NCBI RefSeq assembly: GCF_001189965.1
Contig: NZ_LFLU01000018.1
Coordinates: 40,188 to 104,187 of the forward strand
DNA: 64,000 nt
Direction of reading: 5' to 3'
DNA from: Herbaspirillum rhizosphaerae
GTDB taxonomy: Bacteria; Pseudomonadota; Gammaproteobacteria; Burkholderiales; Burkholderiaceae_D
Positions 20,237 through 29,342 of the stretch are shown in pieces. Under the pieces are notes generated by a model, which saw nothing but the letters and a program-made list of their open reading frames with translations, ran no database searches and had not been told where the DNA came from. Position numbers and translations under genes: made by a program. The first letter of the stretch is position 1. Every line of letters starts with the position of its first letter.

Positions 20237-21418
20237 TCAACGGACTGTGTCGGTCTTTAAGGCAATCCATTTCTGGTCTTGTACTTTGTAAATGGTAAAC
20301 GACGGCGTGCGCGGATTGCCGGTGGCATCAAAAGAGACTGCTCCCGTTACCCCTTTGTAGTTGATCTGATGCAGCGTCTCGGCAATTTTTTTCGGATCCA
20401 CGGAATTGGATTGCCGTACGGCAGCCATGAAAACAGCCGCAGCGTCGTAGGCATAAGGTGTCAGGCCGTAGATGTTGAAGTCGAAATGACGAGTGAAATC
20501 AGCTTCGAATTTTTTCCATCCAGGCATGCTGGTCAACGATGCTCCGGCTTCCTGTGCGATCACACCATTCGCGGCGGCGCCTGTCGACATTAAGAAAGAC
20601 GAACCGACGATGCCCACCATGGACGTGACCAGGTAAGGTTTTATTCCCAGGCGTTGCATATCCTGGGCCAGCGTACCGGTCTGCGACGAATAACCGCCAA
20701 AGAAAATCGCATCGGCGTTTTTTGTACTGAGATTTTTGAGAATACTGCTGAAGTCCAGCAAAGTCGGATCAATCGATTCTCGACTGACAACCGCCGCGCC
20801 GTAGCTCCTTGCGACCTTGCTGCAAAGCGTACTGATGGAAGTGCCGAAGGTGCTGCCGTTATCAATCACGGCAATCCGATGTACGTTCAGATTCCTGATC
20901 AGGTATTTCCCCAAAAAATCGCAAGCGTTATCGTCAATGCCGATCATTCGAAACGTACTTGACGACCCCGCTTCCGTATATTGCTTTACGGTCGCTGTCG
21001 CGGAAATTTGTGGAATACCCGCTTTGGCATAAATCGGCGAACCGGCAATACTCGTGCTGCTGTTGGTGCCGGCAATGACGCCGACAACACCGGCCTTGAC
21101 GAACTCAGCAGCGATGTCTGCGGCCCCTTCGGTACTGCCGCGATCATCTTTGCGCAACAATCGAAAGTAGATACGTTTTCCGTTCATTTTGAACGGCGAA
21201 CGGTTGTTGTCGGCAATGGCCAGTTCTGCCGCGTTGGCAAGGCTCTTGCCAAACGACTCGGAAACGCCGCTCAAGGCGCCGGAAAACCCTATCGTCAGTG
21301 TCAGGCTGCCGTCCTCTTCCGCGAAACACGCCTGCGCCTGCGCCAACAAAGAAATCGATAGCAGCAATTTACCGATCCGACTCAAAAACCATCCTTGGCT
21401 CTTACATAAGCTCTTCAT
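20237..21418 (-). CDS. LivJ-like periplasmic binding protein, orphan (2)
   Basis: 393 residues with a signal peptide (RIGKLLLSISLLAQAQACFAEE) and the same type I periplasmic-binding fold as the previous gene (IGFSGALSGVSESFGKSLANAAELAIADNN; FFGGYSSQTGTLAQDMQRLGIKPYLV; TGAVSFDATGNPRTPSFTIYKVQDQKW). The end of the protein matches its neighbour well (TGMISFDAEGNLEEPIYSIYQVKEKKW), so the two are old paralogues. They are convergent and 113 bp apart. No transporter partner is present. Confidence 0.8.
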   Translation of the reverse strand: MKSLCKSQGWFLSRIGKLLLSISLLAQAQACFAEEDGSLTLTIGFSGALSGVSESFGKSLANAAELAIADNNRSPFKMNGKRIYFRLLRKDDRGSTEGAADIAAEFVKAGVVGVIAGTNSSTSIAGSPIYAKAGIPQISATATVKQYTEAGSSSTFRMIGIDDNACDFLGKYLIRNLNVHRIAVIDNGSTFGTSISTLCSKVARSYGAAVVSRESIDPTLLDFSSILKNLSTKNADAIFFGGYSSQTGTLAQDMQRLGIKPYLVTSMVGIVGSSFLMSTGAAANGVIAQEAGASLTSMPGWKKFEADFTRHFDFNIYGLTPYAYDAAAVFMAAVRQSNSVDPKKIAETLHQINYKGVTGAVSFDATGNPRTPSFTIYKVQDQKWIALKTDTVR

Positions 21419-21903
21419 GTCCGATTTCCGTTTTGATCAAGCGCCGAAGCGCAACGCACACAGGCGGCGCCGTTGCCATCAAAGCGCCAATTATTTGTAT
21501 TGTTGCACAGTAAGCTGCCACAGCCGCGTGCCTTGCTTATGTTGAAGAGGTAACGCGGCTGGGCTCACGCATCCTGCGTTGCCGGCTTGAGCGTGTCAAG
21601 GTTGTTTTCAGGGGGATTGCAGATTGGTGCTCCCCTTGGGGCTGCGCCGGGAGGGACACTAAGCCGCTTGAGAAGCGTGTTGTGTTGCGTGTTGTATTAG
21701 TGCGGCTTGTGAATTGATTGCGGATTGCTCGGGTGTTTGATTCCCGGCACCGAGCGCATGCATCCTCCGTGAAAATTACGCGTTCTTTTCCAGAAAAGTC
21801 GAGGCCCGAATGATTGCCTGCCAAGACCGCACGTCACATCCGCAAACGATGCGAGCGGCACCTGGCTGTCGAAAGGGATGGGAGAGCAGGTCCCCATCTT
21901 CAT
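21419..21903. other. Intergenic region with decayed tautomerase relic
   Basis: 485 bp between the minus-strand binding-protein gene and the 3' end of the usher. It contains the 4-oxalocrotonate tautomerase fragment listed separately. No other reading frame here has family features, and no clear terminator for the usher is visible. Confidence 0.5.
21538..21650 (+). pseudogene. Truncated 4-oxalocrotonate tautomerase relic
   Basis: The first 24 nt (from TATGTTGAAGAGG) are identical to the intact tautomerase gene starting at 30214, and similarity continues for about 75 nt more with substitutions and a small gap. The relic reads YVEEVTRLGSRILRCRLERVKVVFRGIADW against YVEEVTRLTSDILCCPIESIDVVFIEIAGTNW in the intact gene. 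The N-terminal part, including the catalytic Pro, is missing, and there is no start codon or ribosome binding site. It is a 5'-truncated paralogue. Confidence 0.75.
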
Positions 21904-24474
21904 TCAGGACGATCTGCCCAGGGTACAGACGGCAGTTGTGGAGTCGTACACCATGCCCTTCGCATCTTTGTCCCGGGCCGGCAATTGATAGTTCAACCGA
22001 CATTGATCCTGGTCTTTGCTTCCCCATTTAATGGTCAGCTTACCCGTATCCGCCTCTGCCGTACGCACAAAGATGCTTCCGCCTTGTCCGGACATCCCCA
22101 CCGAATTGCCCTGCTCATCGAAGGCTTCCGCACCGAACGGCAGCGGATCGCCGTTTGACAGCTTCACATTGATCAATACGGATCGGCCGCTCACTGTCGG
22201 GTACTTCAGCATCACGACTGCACCCGCATGCGGCGCCACCCGCTGGCTGGTCACTGCCAGCTCGACATCCGTGGAAGTCCCCTTCGGGTCGATCGCAATT
22301 TCGTTGATTCTGTAGGCCGTCAGGTAAGGAACAATGGCATAGCCGCGACCGTCGACGCGAACACCCGCTGTATTAACCTGGGCGCCTTCCGCATTTTTCG
22401 CTTCGACAATGCCGATTGTTTCACCCAATGTCTGCGACAACGTAATACCCCCGGCATGCACCACCAACCCGCCGGAGACTTGAACCGATTGTGCAGAACC
22501 GGTACTGCCCGCGCTGACATTCGCTCCGAGATTGGCATAAGGGGCGCTGTATTGAACATTGGCGGAAGCAGTCTTCGATCCGCTGCCGTCCTTCGACCCT
22601 GTTGCGCCATATGACAACGCGTTGTCGTCCCCTGCAGTGCCTGTCACAGAAGTTTGCAAGGTCGTTCCACTGCGACTGTCGCGCGAAGCACTGGTAGTGA
22701 TGCGCGGCGAGTGAATTTCCTGCCCAAGCGGGAAGGACAAGCTTGCGTATAAAAGCGTACCGGCTGTCCCGCTTGCCAAGTCCTTCTGGCGTTGTACCGA
22801 AACGTTATAACTCATCTGTCTCCAGGTGTTACTGTAACCGGCGTTGTATTGCGTGTTCGAACCGGGACGGTTCCAGTAATTCTGGGTCGCGCCGGACAGA
22901 TAGAGCGAACCGTTTCCGCTGCCGAGACTTTGATTGATGATCAGCTGCAGCTGGCTACGCTGGCGATCTTGCGCACTCAGATTGACACCTTGAGATTGCA
23001 AGGACTTCGCCAACTGCAAATCGGCCAGTCGCATATATCCGCTACTGGAGTAACGATACGCCGCCAGCGAGAAATTGGTGTTGGTTTCTTTCAAGAACTT
23101 GCTATAGTCGGCACGAAAGCTCTGACCGTCACGCACATCGCGATCCGATACTTTGGCATGCGACTGCGTGAGGCTGAATGACACCGCGCCTATCGGCGTA
23201 CTGAATGCGGATCCGCCGATGGCCGCCAGGTAGTCCGCCGCAATGATGCCTCCGCCGAACAAGGTGATATCGTTGGTAATGCCGCGCTGGTAAGTGCTTT
23301 CCATGAAGCTGATGGACGGGCCTAATCCCACATTGCGCGTCTGACCGGCCGTGATGGCGTAACGGCTGACACCGGGGCGCAACAACTGGACGATAGAAGC
23401 GTAGGGAACGATGAAGCTGCTCTGGCTGCCATCGGCTTCCGTCACCTCTACCCGCAAATCACCGCCGTACCCGGTTGGGTAAAGATCGTTGATTTCAAAC
23501 TGACCAGGCGCCACCGTCGTTTCGTAAATCAAATTGCCGTTCTGGGTAATGCGAATGCGCGCATTAGTCCTCGCAACGCCGCGCACGATCGGCGCATAGC
23601 CATTTTGCGAATCGGGCAGCATGCGATCGTCCGAAGCGAGGCGAACGCCGCGAAATCCGACGCTGTCGAACAACTCTCCCGACGTAAAGGAATCGCCAAT
23701 GATCAATTGGCTTTTCAGAGGTACGATGTCGCGTTGAAGATAGGTAGCAATGTTCTGATACCTGGTCGGCGATCCGGACTGTTTTGTGAAAGAACCCGAA
23801 TTGCGCAAGTGCCAGTCGCCCAGATTGATGCCGCCATTGAGTCCAAGATAGTAGGACGTGTTCGTCGTCGAACCGCTGCTGCTGCGGTAGGCATTGAAGT
23901 TGTATCCCAATATACCGGCGTTGATCCCCTTGTCCCAGAACTCAGGGCTGATATATCCACGGGCGCTACGACGCAAAGAGATTTGCGGAACGCTGAAATC
24001 GAGACGCAAATCGGCACTATCGTAGGTAGCCGTTGCATCAGGGATGAGATCTTGAATCTGTAAACAGTTGCCGGCGGTCTTGCCGCTTTGGAGAGAGGCA
24101 AGCGCCTCCGGCGTCATCTTTTCAAAGTCCACGCCGGCCATGTCCAGCAGTGCGCGGTCCATACAGGGAGACGCTCCCGTCGCGGCATCCTTGCCGGTGC
24201 TGCGGAAGAGCACCTCCACTCTGCCCAACCAGGTGCCGTTGACGTAAATATCCGACGGATAGCTTCCCGGTATCACGACGTTTCCCTTGGAAAAGCGCGA
24301 AACGTCTACCGGCGCCCCACCTCTGAATTGAAGAAACTCATTGCCGAACTCCACCTGCGCCAGGTTCATCGACGGCTTTTCCGCATAAACAGCCGCGCTT
24401 TCCAGAACTGCCAACGCCATCAGGACCAAGGTGCAAACTGGCTTAAGCTGAAATTTTTTCTGAACATATCCCAT
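21904..24474 (-). CDS. Fimbrial outer membrane usher (FimD/PapC family)
   Basis: 856 residues, the usual usher length, with a signal peptide (PVCTLVLMALAVLESAAVYA). The N-terminal periplasmic domain contains FGNEFLQFRGGAPVDVSRFSKGN. The 24-strand barrel with plug follows (GDSFTSGELFDSVGFRGVRLASDDRMLPDSQNGYAPIVRGVA is the conserved core). The C-terminal domains have a late cysteine pair (DQCRLNYQ...TAVCTLG). It accepts chaperone-subunit complexes and extrudes the fimbria. It is transcribed divergently from the first pilin gene, unusual because usher, chaperone and pilin normally share one operon. Confidence 0.95.
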   Translation of the reverse strand: MGYVQKKFQLKPVCTLVLMALAVLESAAVYAEKPSMNLAQVEFGNEFLQFRGGAPVDVSRFSKGNVVIPGSYPSDIYVNGTWLGRVEVLFRSTGKDAATGASPCMDRALLDMAGVDFEKMTPEALASLQSGKTAGNCLQIQDLIPDATATYDSADLRLDFSVPQISLRRSARGYISPEFWDKGINAGILGYNFNAYRSSSGSTTNTSYYLGLNGGINLGDWHLRNSGSFTKQSGSPTRYQNIATYLQRDIVPLKSQLIIGDSFTSGELFDSVGFRGVRLASDDRMLPDSQNGYAPIVRGVARTNARIRITQNGNLIYETTVAPGQFEINDLYPTGYGGDLRVEVTEADGSQSSFIVPYASIVQLLRPGVSRYAITAGQTRNVGLGPSISFMESTYQRGITNDITLFGGGIIAADYLAAIGGSAFSTPIGAVSFSLTQSHAKVSDRDVRDGQSFRADYSKFLKETNTNFSLAAYRYSSSGYMRLADLQLAKSLQSQGVNLSAQDRQRSQLQLIINQSLGSGNGSLYLSGATQNYWNRPGSNTQYNAGYSNTWRQMSYNVSVQRQKDLASGTAGTLLYASLSFPLGQEIHSPRITTSASRDSRSGTTLQTSVTGTAGDDNALSYGATGSKDGSGSKTASANVQYSAPYANLGANVSAGSTGSAQSVQVSGGLVVHAGGITLSQTLGETIGIVEAKNAEGAQVNTAGVRVDGRGYAIVPYLTAYRINEIAIDPKGTSTDVELAVTSQRVAPHAGAVVMLKYPTVSGRSVLINVKLSNGDPLPFGAEAFDEQGNSVGMSGQGGSIFVRTAEADTGKLTIKWGSKDQDQCRLNYQLPARDKDAKGMVYDSTTAVCTLGRSS

Positions 24475-24574
24475 GCGTCGCTGCCAATCGTTAGATTCAA
24501 ATCTTGAAAATAGATTGGCGCGCTTTCCTTCGCCAACACAAGGACGCTATTGTCGCGACGATTATTTTTACGAG

Positions 24575-24588
24575 ATATAGGAAAATTC
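24575..24588 (-). promoter_or_regulatory. TTTTCCTAT box upstream of usher
   Basis: The minus strand reads GAATTTTCCTATAT, identical in 14 of 14 positions to the box at 28224-28237 before pilin 2. It is a candidate operator or activator site shared by the fimbrial genes. Confidence 0.5.
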
Positions 24589-24786
24589 CCAAAAATGTGT
24601 TTTTGAATGCAACGCTTCTTTTTTCGCCCTTGCGAACATGCAAGAGCAATGCGCCCCTTCGAAATTGCACGACATGTCACGCCAGGCCGAAACAGGTTTT
24701 GATATGTCGACGAGTACATTTTGTCCGGCTTGGTTGCCTAAAACACCTGTCGTCTACTCCATTTATTAGGAATTCATATTTGAGAG

Positions 24787-24795
24787 TTTTCCTAT
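24787..24795 (+). promoter_or_regulatory. TTTTCCTAT box upstream of pilin 1
   Basis: TTTTCCTAT lies 195 bp before the pilin 1 ATG, the same distance as in pilin 2. An inverted partial match, TTAGGAATT, lies about 15 bp upstream (near 24766-24774). Confidence 0.45.
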
Positions 24796-24990
24796 GTTGT
24801 TTGTCTCCGTGAGTCCCTACCATGCTCTCCAACGGTTGAGATTTGAAGACATTCCTTCGGTCGCAACGAGACTTCAAAAGTGATACGAATAATCAAAATT
24901 CGGTCGTCACACCCGAAGGTCGCGGGTTCAAACGATTTCAGCGTCGGCAGAAATCACTGCAACATGGCTATCAATTCCTGGAGTTATCTT

Positions 24991-25521
24991 ATGAAAAAAA
25001 CAGTCTTGGCCGTCCTCCTGGCCACTGCTTCTCTGGCACCGCTGTGGGCTTTCGCCTCCGACGGCACCATCATCATCAACGGTTCCGTGTTTGCACCGAC
25101 GTGCATCATCAATGGCGGCGCCCCGAACTTCACCAGGACCCTGCCGACACTGTCGAGCTCGACCCTGAGCACCGTCGGCAGTACCAACGGCGACACCAGC
25201 GTTTCGATCAACCTGACAGGTTGCAATCCGGCCAGCGGCGGTGCACGCGTTTTCTTTGAATCAGGTGCAGGCGTCAATGCGACCAGCGGCCGCTTGATCA
25301 ACACCGGCACGGCAACCAACGTGGATGTTCAACTGGCGATGCCGGACGATACCCCGATCATCGTAGGTGCGGCTTCCGGTGCGCAGAACACCGGCACCTA
25401 CACGTCTATCGTCAGCGGCGCAGCGAGTCTGAACTACAAGGCACGCTACTACTCCACAGCGACAACACACGCGGCCGGTACCGTTGCCGCCAGCGTGACC
25501 TACGCGATCGAGTACGAGTAA
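24991..25521 (+). CDS. Major fimbrial subunit (pilin 1)
   Basis: 176 residues. The signal peptide MKKTVLAVLLATASLAPLWAFA is followed by SDGTIIINGSVFAPTCIINGG, the typical pilin N-terminal donor strand and first cysteine; the second cysteine is in NLTGCNPASGG. The C-terminus (LNYKARYYSTATTHAAGTVAASVTYAIEYE) is the beta-zipper strand bound by the chaperone. The frame is open 37 codons upstream, but TGGAG 8 nt before this ATG and the signal peptide decide the start. It is closely similar to pilin 2 at 28432, including the leader. Confidence 0.93.
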   Translation: MKKTVLAVLLATASLAPLWAFASDGTIIINGSVFAPTCIINGGAPNFTRTLPTLSSSTLSTVGSTNGDTSVSINLTGCNPASGGARVFFESGAGVNATSGRLINTGTATNVDVQLAMPDDTPIIVGAASGAQNTGTYTSIVSGAASLNYKARYYSTATTHAAGTVAASVTYAIEYE

Positions 25522-25748
25522 TCAACGAAGCCGGGCCAAACACAGTCTGGCCACAATCTGGACTGTTGCACGACAGGCCGCCGCGATGATGCACGCTGGT
25601 GGATTCCATCAAAGTGACATGATCGCCACAACAGGAATTCTCGATTGCAACAGTACGATTCTGCTTGTTAAACACTTGTCCTAAACGAAATCAATGAAGC
25701 CGCCGTTGCGACTGCATTGATGTACAACGACATCAAAAAAGGTGGGGT

Positions 25749-26513
25749 ATGAACCATAAACTTAAAATTATCTTGACGCTGTGCGCCTTATGTATTGGCG
25801 CCACTGGCCAGGCCGACGCCAGCGTCGTCATTAACAACACGCGCGTCGTCTTCCCGTCCAATGAGCGCGAAGTGTCGATCCGGATGACCAATGAAGGCCT
25901 CAGTCCGGGGCTGGTGCAAATGTGGCTGGACAAGGGCGACGTCAAATCCGTACCGAATGAAATCCAAGTCCCCTTCCTGCTCACGCCGCCGCTGTTTCGC
26001 ATCGATCCGGCCAAGGGCCAGACGGTGCGCATGATCCTTAATCCGACCGAAAAACTGCCGCAAGACAAGGAAAGCCTGTTCTGGCTGAACATGCTCGAAG
26101 TCCCGCCCCGGCCGCAGAACATCGACACCAACGACACCAGCTACATGCAAATGGCATTCCGCACGCGCATCAAGGTGTTCTATCGTCCGCAGGCGCTGAA
26201 CACGCAAGAACAATTGCTGACTGCGCCGGGCAGGCTCACCTGGAAGCTGGTGCGCAATGGCGACGCCTATGCACTCGAAGCGAGGAACCCCACGCCCTAC
26301 TATCTCAATCTGACCAAAGCCGGTCTGGGGGTCCCCAAGGCAGAGAAGCCCGAAGCGATGAATGAAGAAGGCGGCATGCTCCCCCCGGGCGGCGAAGCTC
26401 GCTTTGAGCTGAAGGACCTGCACAAGGCCCCGGCCGCCGGCGTGAAAGTACGCTTTACCTATCTGAACGACTACGGTGGCGGCGTTGATGTGGAAAGTGA
26501 CTTTACGCAGTGA
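25749..26513 (+). CDS. Periplasmic fimbrial chaperone (PapD/FimC family)
   Basis: 254 residues with a signal peptide (MNHKLKIILTLCALCIGATGQADA) and two Ig-like domains. Family marks are the N-terminal VVINNTRVVFPSNEREVSIRMTNEG, the hydrophobic edge strand PFLLTPPLFRIDPAKGQTVRMIL, and FWLNMLEVPP...MQMAFRTRIKVFYRP. It caps pilin subunits by donor-strand complementation and hands them to the usher. Its stop overlaps the potential start of the next gene, so it is coupled with the adhesin-like subunit. It follows pilin 1 after 227 bp. Confidence 0.95.
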   Translation: MNHKLKIILTLCALCIGATGQADASVVINNTRVVFPSNEREVSIRMTNEGLSPGLVQMWLDKGDVKSVPNEIQVPFLLTPPLFRIDPAKGQTVRMILNPTEKLPQDKESLFWLNMLEVPPRPQNIDTNDTSYMQMAFRTRIKVFYRPQALNTQEQLLTAPGRLTWKLVRNGDAYALEARNPTPYYLNLTKAGLGVPKAEKPEAMNEEGGMLPPGGEARFELKDLHKAPAAGVKVRFTYLNDYGGGVDVESDFTQ

Positions 26514-26542
26514 TGCGCCACCGGGCTAACAGGGATAATGCG

Positions 26543-27709
26543 ATGAAAAAATATATTTCGAATGCATGGGCGATGCTGCGTGCTTTCAGCGGCGACAGGG
26601 AAAATTCTGCTCATCATTCAGATGCGAAGTCAGCATCTGAAACGGCCCCGATCCGGGAGAGAAAGTGGTGCCGGCGCAATTCCCGCAGGGTCTTGGTCAT
26701 CGGCAGTTTGTCTGTCGCGGCCTTCGCGATGCCAGGCGTGAGTAATGCGGAGTGCCACTGGACTCTTAGTGACCAGGTCACTCCAACAGCACCTGCAATA
26801 TGGCGCTACAACTTCACCTTGCCCGCTACGGTGACGATACCCCGGGATGCCACTTCGGGGACCATCCTGGCTCGCAGTACACTACTGCCTACCCAAACGA
26901 CCAAACTCATTATGTGTGACACGACCACGCCTAATGCCATCGTCACGCCAAGTCGAGCTTTAGTTGCGGGAAGCACCACTAGCATGCAGACGGGGGTTCC
27001 AGGAATATCGCTCGTAGTAATGCGGAATATCGAGAATACACTTCTACCTTGGGTCTATAACGACCAGCTCACCAGCAACGGTTTACGTGCTTTTACTCAA
27101 AATCCAGTTTCGTATGAACTCCGTTTAGTCAAAGACGCGTCTGTTCTTTCTACCACCGCAAGCGTACAAATTGCTTCCGGACTCTTGTCTGTCGCGAACC
27201 TAGATCTGGGCGCTAATTTTTTCGCTATCAGTTTGGCCAATAACGTCACCATCGTCCCTCAGACCTGCAAGGTGAACACGCCTAATATCAGCGCGAATCT
27301 GACGCCCGCCACAGGCATTTCGAGTAAAACGTTCACCGGTCCCGGATCGGTTTCTCCCTGGGGGCAGGACTTCACGATCTCCGTTGATTGTTCCGGCGTT
27401 GCGTCCAAGGTGTTCATGGTGCTCACTGACCAGCAAAATCCAGGCAACACTTCCAACCGGCTTCCCTTGACCTCCACATCCACGGCAAAAGGACTGGCGA
27501 TTGAGGTCTGGCGCAAAAGCGGTTCGCAGATGAGTTTTGGCCCCGATTCTTCAGCCTCGGGGACAATCAATCAGTTTTCCGTGTTTAACAGCGACGGCAG
27601 TGCGAGCGGCCCGGTTGGGATCACCTTTTCTACACGCTATGTCCAAACCGGCACCGTGACGCCGGGCACGGCCAATGGATTGGCGACCTTTACCATGTCG
27701 TATCAATGA
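26543..27709 (+). CDS. Adhesin-like minor fimbrial subunit
   Basis: 388 residues from the ATG at 26543 (AGGGA 7 nt upstream); a GTG/ATG at 26510-26515 overlapping the chaperone stop is an alternative. The signal-like hydrophobic stretch RVLVIGSLSVAAFAMPGVSNAEC lies unusually far in, behind about 47 polar residues. The mature part has two domains, an N-terminal region with an early cysteine pair (ECHW; MCDTTTP) and a C-terminal pilin domain (PQTCKVNTPNISANL; DCSGVASKVFM; TFSTRYVQTGTVTPGTANGLATFTMSYQ). This two-domain build is that of tip adhesins. The receptor is unknown. Confidence 0.78.
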   Translation: MKKYISNAWAMLRAFSGDRENSAHHSDAKSASETAPIRERKWCRRNSRRVLVIGSLSVAAFAMPGVSNAECHWTLSDQVTPTAPAIWRYNFTLPATVTIPRDATSGTILARSTLLPTQTTKLIMCDTTTPNAIVTPSRALVAGSTTSMQTGVPGISLVVMRNIENTLLPWVYNDQLTSNGLRAFTQNPVSYELRLVKDASVLSTTASVQIASGLLSVANLDLGANFFAISLANNVTIVPQTCKVNTPNISANLTPATGISSKTFTGPGSVSPWGQDFTISVDCSGVASKVFMVLTDQQNPGNTSNRLPLTSTSTAKGLAIEVWRKSGSQMSFGPDSSASGTINQFSVFNSDGSASGPVGITFSTRYVQTGTVTPGTANGLATFTMSYQ

Positions 27710-27802
27710 AGTCATGTTTGAGAAAATCGCAGCGCCGGGAACATTACAACAGCGAGGAATGAATACCAACGGCGCTTGAAAATACCCTGGCAGATGCACG
27801 AT

Positions 27803-27834
27803 AAAAAGAGGAGGGACATCCGTCCTCTTTTTTA
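27803..27834 (+). terminator. Rho-independent terminator after adhesin gene
   Basis: AAAAAGAGGA pairs with TCCTCTTTTT around a short G/C-rich loop, followed by T-rich sequence, about 95 nt after the adhesin stop. It closes the pilin 1-chaperone-adhesin unit. Confidence 0.75.
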
Positions 27835-28223
27835 TTTCACCGTTTTATGTAGTGCAAAGCGATCGCGAGTGCGCGCCATTGTTCACGGATCCCCGCTGCG
27901 TGAGATCCTGGCTGATACCCGTCATAGCCAAATCATCCTGTGATGCTGTGTTGACATCCGGAGCGAAGAAATAACGATACCGGGGAATCAAAGCCTCCGG
28001 CAACGCGTGGATTCAGCCTCATCTCCGCAAGAAAACTGACATGTCGCTCTTCGACTTAAACAAGTCGTTTTTCCTGTCCGTCTCCAGGTCGATTCGTTTC
28101 GAGTTCCCGCCGCAGCCTCCCATTCACGCGCATCGCTTCCGCCGACGAAAAAAGCGTTTTACCAATTGATATTGGAATTTTTTTTGGCTTGTTGATGTTT
28201 CGAATCAAGAAATTCTTCTTTAA

Positions 28224-28237
28224 GAATTTTCCTATAT
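28224..28237 (+). promoter_or_regulatory. TTTTCCTAT box upstream of pilin 2
   Basis: GAATTTTCCTATAT lies 195 bp before the pilin 2 start. It is preceded by AAATTCTTCTTTAA, giving TAAGAA-T-TTTCCTA as an imperfect inverted heptad pair. Confidence 0.5.
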
Positions 28238-28431
28238 TTTTCGCTCAGCCAGCTATCTACCATGCATCAAGCAGTTGAGATTTCAAGAACAACATCTCAA
28301 CCGCGACAAGGCTTTCGAAGTGACGCGAATAACTAAAAGTTGATCGCGACCTGCCGAGGTCATGAGTTACAGCGGTTTCAGCATCATCAGAGGTCACCGC
28401 ACATTACTTTATCAATTATTGGAGTTATCGT

Positions 28432-28962
28432 ATGAAAAAAACAGTCCTGGCCTCCGTGCTGGCTCTTACTTCCCTGGCGCCGTTGGCAGCTTTCGCGTCC
28501 GACGGGACCATTAACTTCACCGGTTCGGTGACTGCAACGACCTGCACCGTCAGTGGCGGTTCCACCATCTCAAAGGCTCTGCCGCCAGTGTCGTCCACCA
28601 CTTTGGGTGCAGCCGGCAACACCACTGGCGATACCGCCATACAAATCTCCCTGACTGGTTGTGCCGGGGGCTCTGCCACCGGTGTACGTGCTTTCTTTGA
28701 AAGCGGTACAGGCGTCAATGCGTCCACCGGACGTTTGATCAACACTGGTACGGCAACCAACGTGGATGTTCAACTGGCGATGCCGGACAATACTCCGATC
28801 GTCGCGGGTGCAGCTTCCGGTTCGCAAGGCACAGGTCCTTTCACAGCACTTAGTGGTGGCGCAGCGACATTGAACTACAAAGCACGCTACTACTCCACAG
28901 GTGCGACACACACCGCCGGCAACGTCATTGCCAGCGTGACCTACTCGATCGAGTATCAATAA
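28432..28962 (+). CDS. Major fimbrial subunit (pilin 2)
   Basis: 176 residues, the same length as pilin 1 and nearly identical in the C-terminal half (RLINTGTATNVDVQLAMP in both). The signal peptide MKKTVLASVLALTSLAPLAAFA precedes SDGTINFTGSVTATTCTVSGG. The cysteine pair is conserved. It differs mostly in the exposed middle loops (GCAGGSATGVRAFFESGTGVNAS against GCNPASGGARVFFESGAGVNAT). The duplication includes the 200-bp leader, so it has its own promoter. It is likely an alternative or phase-specific major pilin. Confidence 0.93.
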   Translation: MKKTVLASVLALTSLAPLAAFASDGTINFTGSVTATTCTVSGGSTISKALPPVSSTTLGAAGNTTGDTAIQISLTGCAGGSATGVRAFFESGTGVNASTGRLINTGTATNVDVQLAMPDNTPIVAGAASGSQGTGPFTALSGGAATLNYKARYYSTGATHTAGNVIASVTYSIEYQ

Positions 28963-29342
28963 GCAGCCGGTAGCGCAGGCAAAAAATCGGATAAGAAACG
29001 ATGACACGAAAGACTTCGGCTGAGGATGCTGGTTATCTCATTGTCAGATCAGGACTGCCGCTATGGCTGCACCTCTGTGAAAAATCTTCCCTGCTTATTT
29101 TGCCTGCTTTGTGATGCCCGACTGAAGCCGCGACCAGCGGCTTCAGTCGCGTGTGAAGAAGCAAAAATGAAGATATGCATTGCACAGTGCAGTCGCCGAA
29201 GCGGGCCCGTTCTCCGGTATGTGCGGTTTCATATCGGTAGGCATGTAGTTAATCCAATTGCTGACCCTGCATCTGGACGCATATCTGGACGTGTACCCGG
29301 CGCAATTCATTTCATAAAGAGTATTCAACTATTGAGGATGCT
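28963..29342. other. Intergenic region after pilin 2
   Basis: 380 bp. A perfect 12-bp hairpin (GACTGAAGCCGC / GCGGCTTCAGTC, 29120-29148, 5-nt loop) without a T-run may end pilin 2 transcripts. The rest holds no credible frame. GAGGATGCT before 29343 is the ribosome binding site of the next gene. Confidence 0.5.

Larger units (their letters stand above)
24475..24990. other. Divergent control region of the fimbrial cluster
   Basis: 516 bp between usher and pilin 1. The box GAATTTTCCTATAT occurs on the minus strand (24588-24575), about 100 bp before the usher start. TTTTCCTAT occurs on the plus strand at 24787-24795, about 195 bp before the pilin start. The last 220 bp are clearly homologous to the leader of pilin 2 at 28220-28431. 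Confidence 0.6.
27710..28431. other. Intergenic region with duplicated pilin leader
   Basis: 722 bp. After the terminator at 27803, roughly 27840-28200 shows nothing recognisable. From about 28220 the sequence is homologous to the leader of pilin 1, sharing a TTTTCCTAT box, then ACCATGC, GTTGAGATTT, a GCGA/GGCAAC-like middle and AATT-TGGAGTTAT before the ATG. The box carries TTAAGAATTTTCCTATAT at 28220-28237. Confidence 0.55.
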
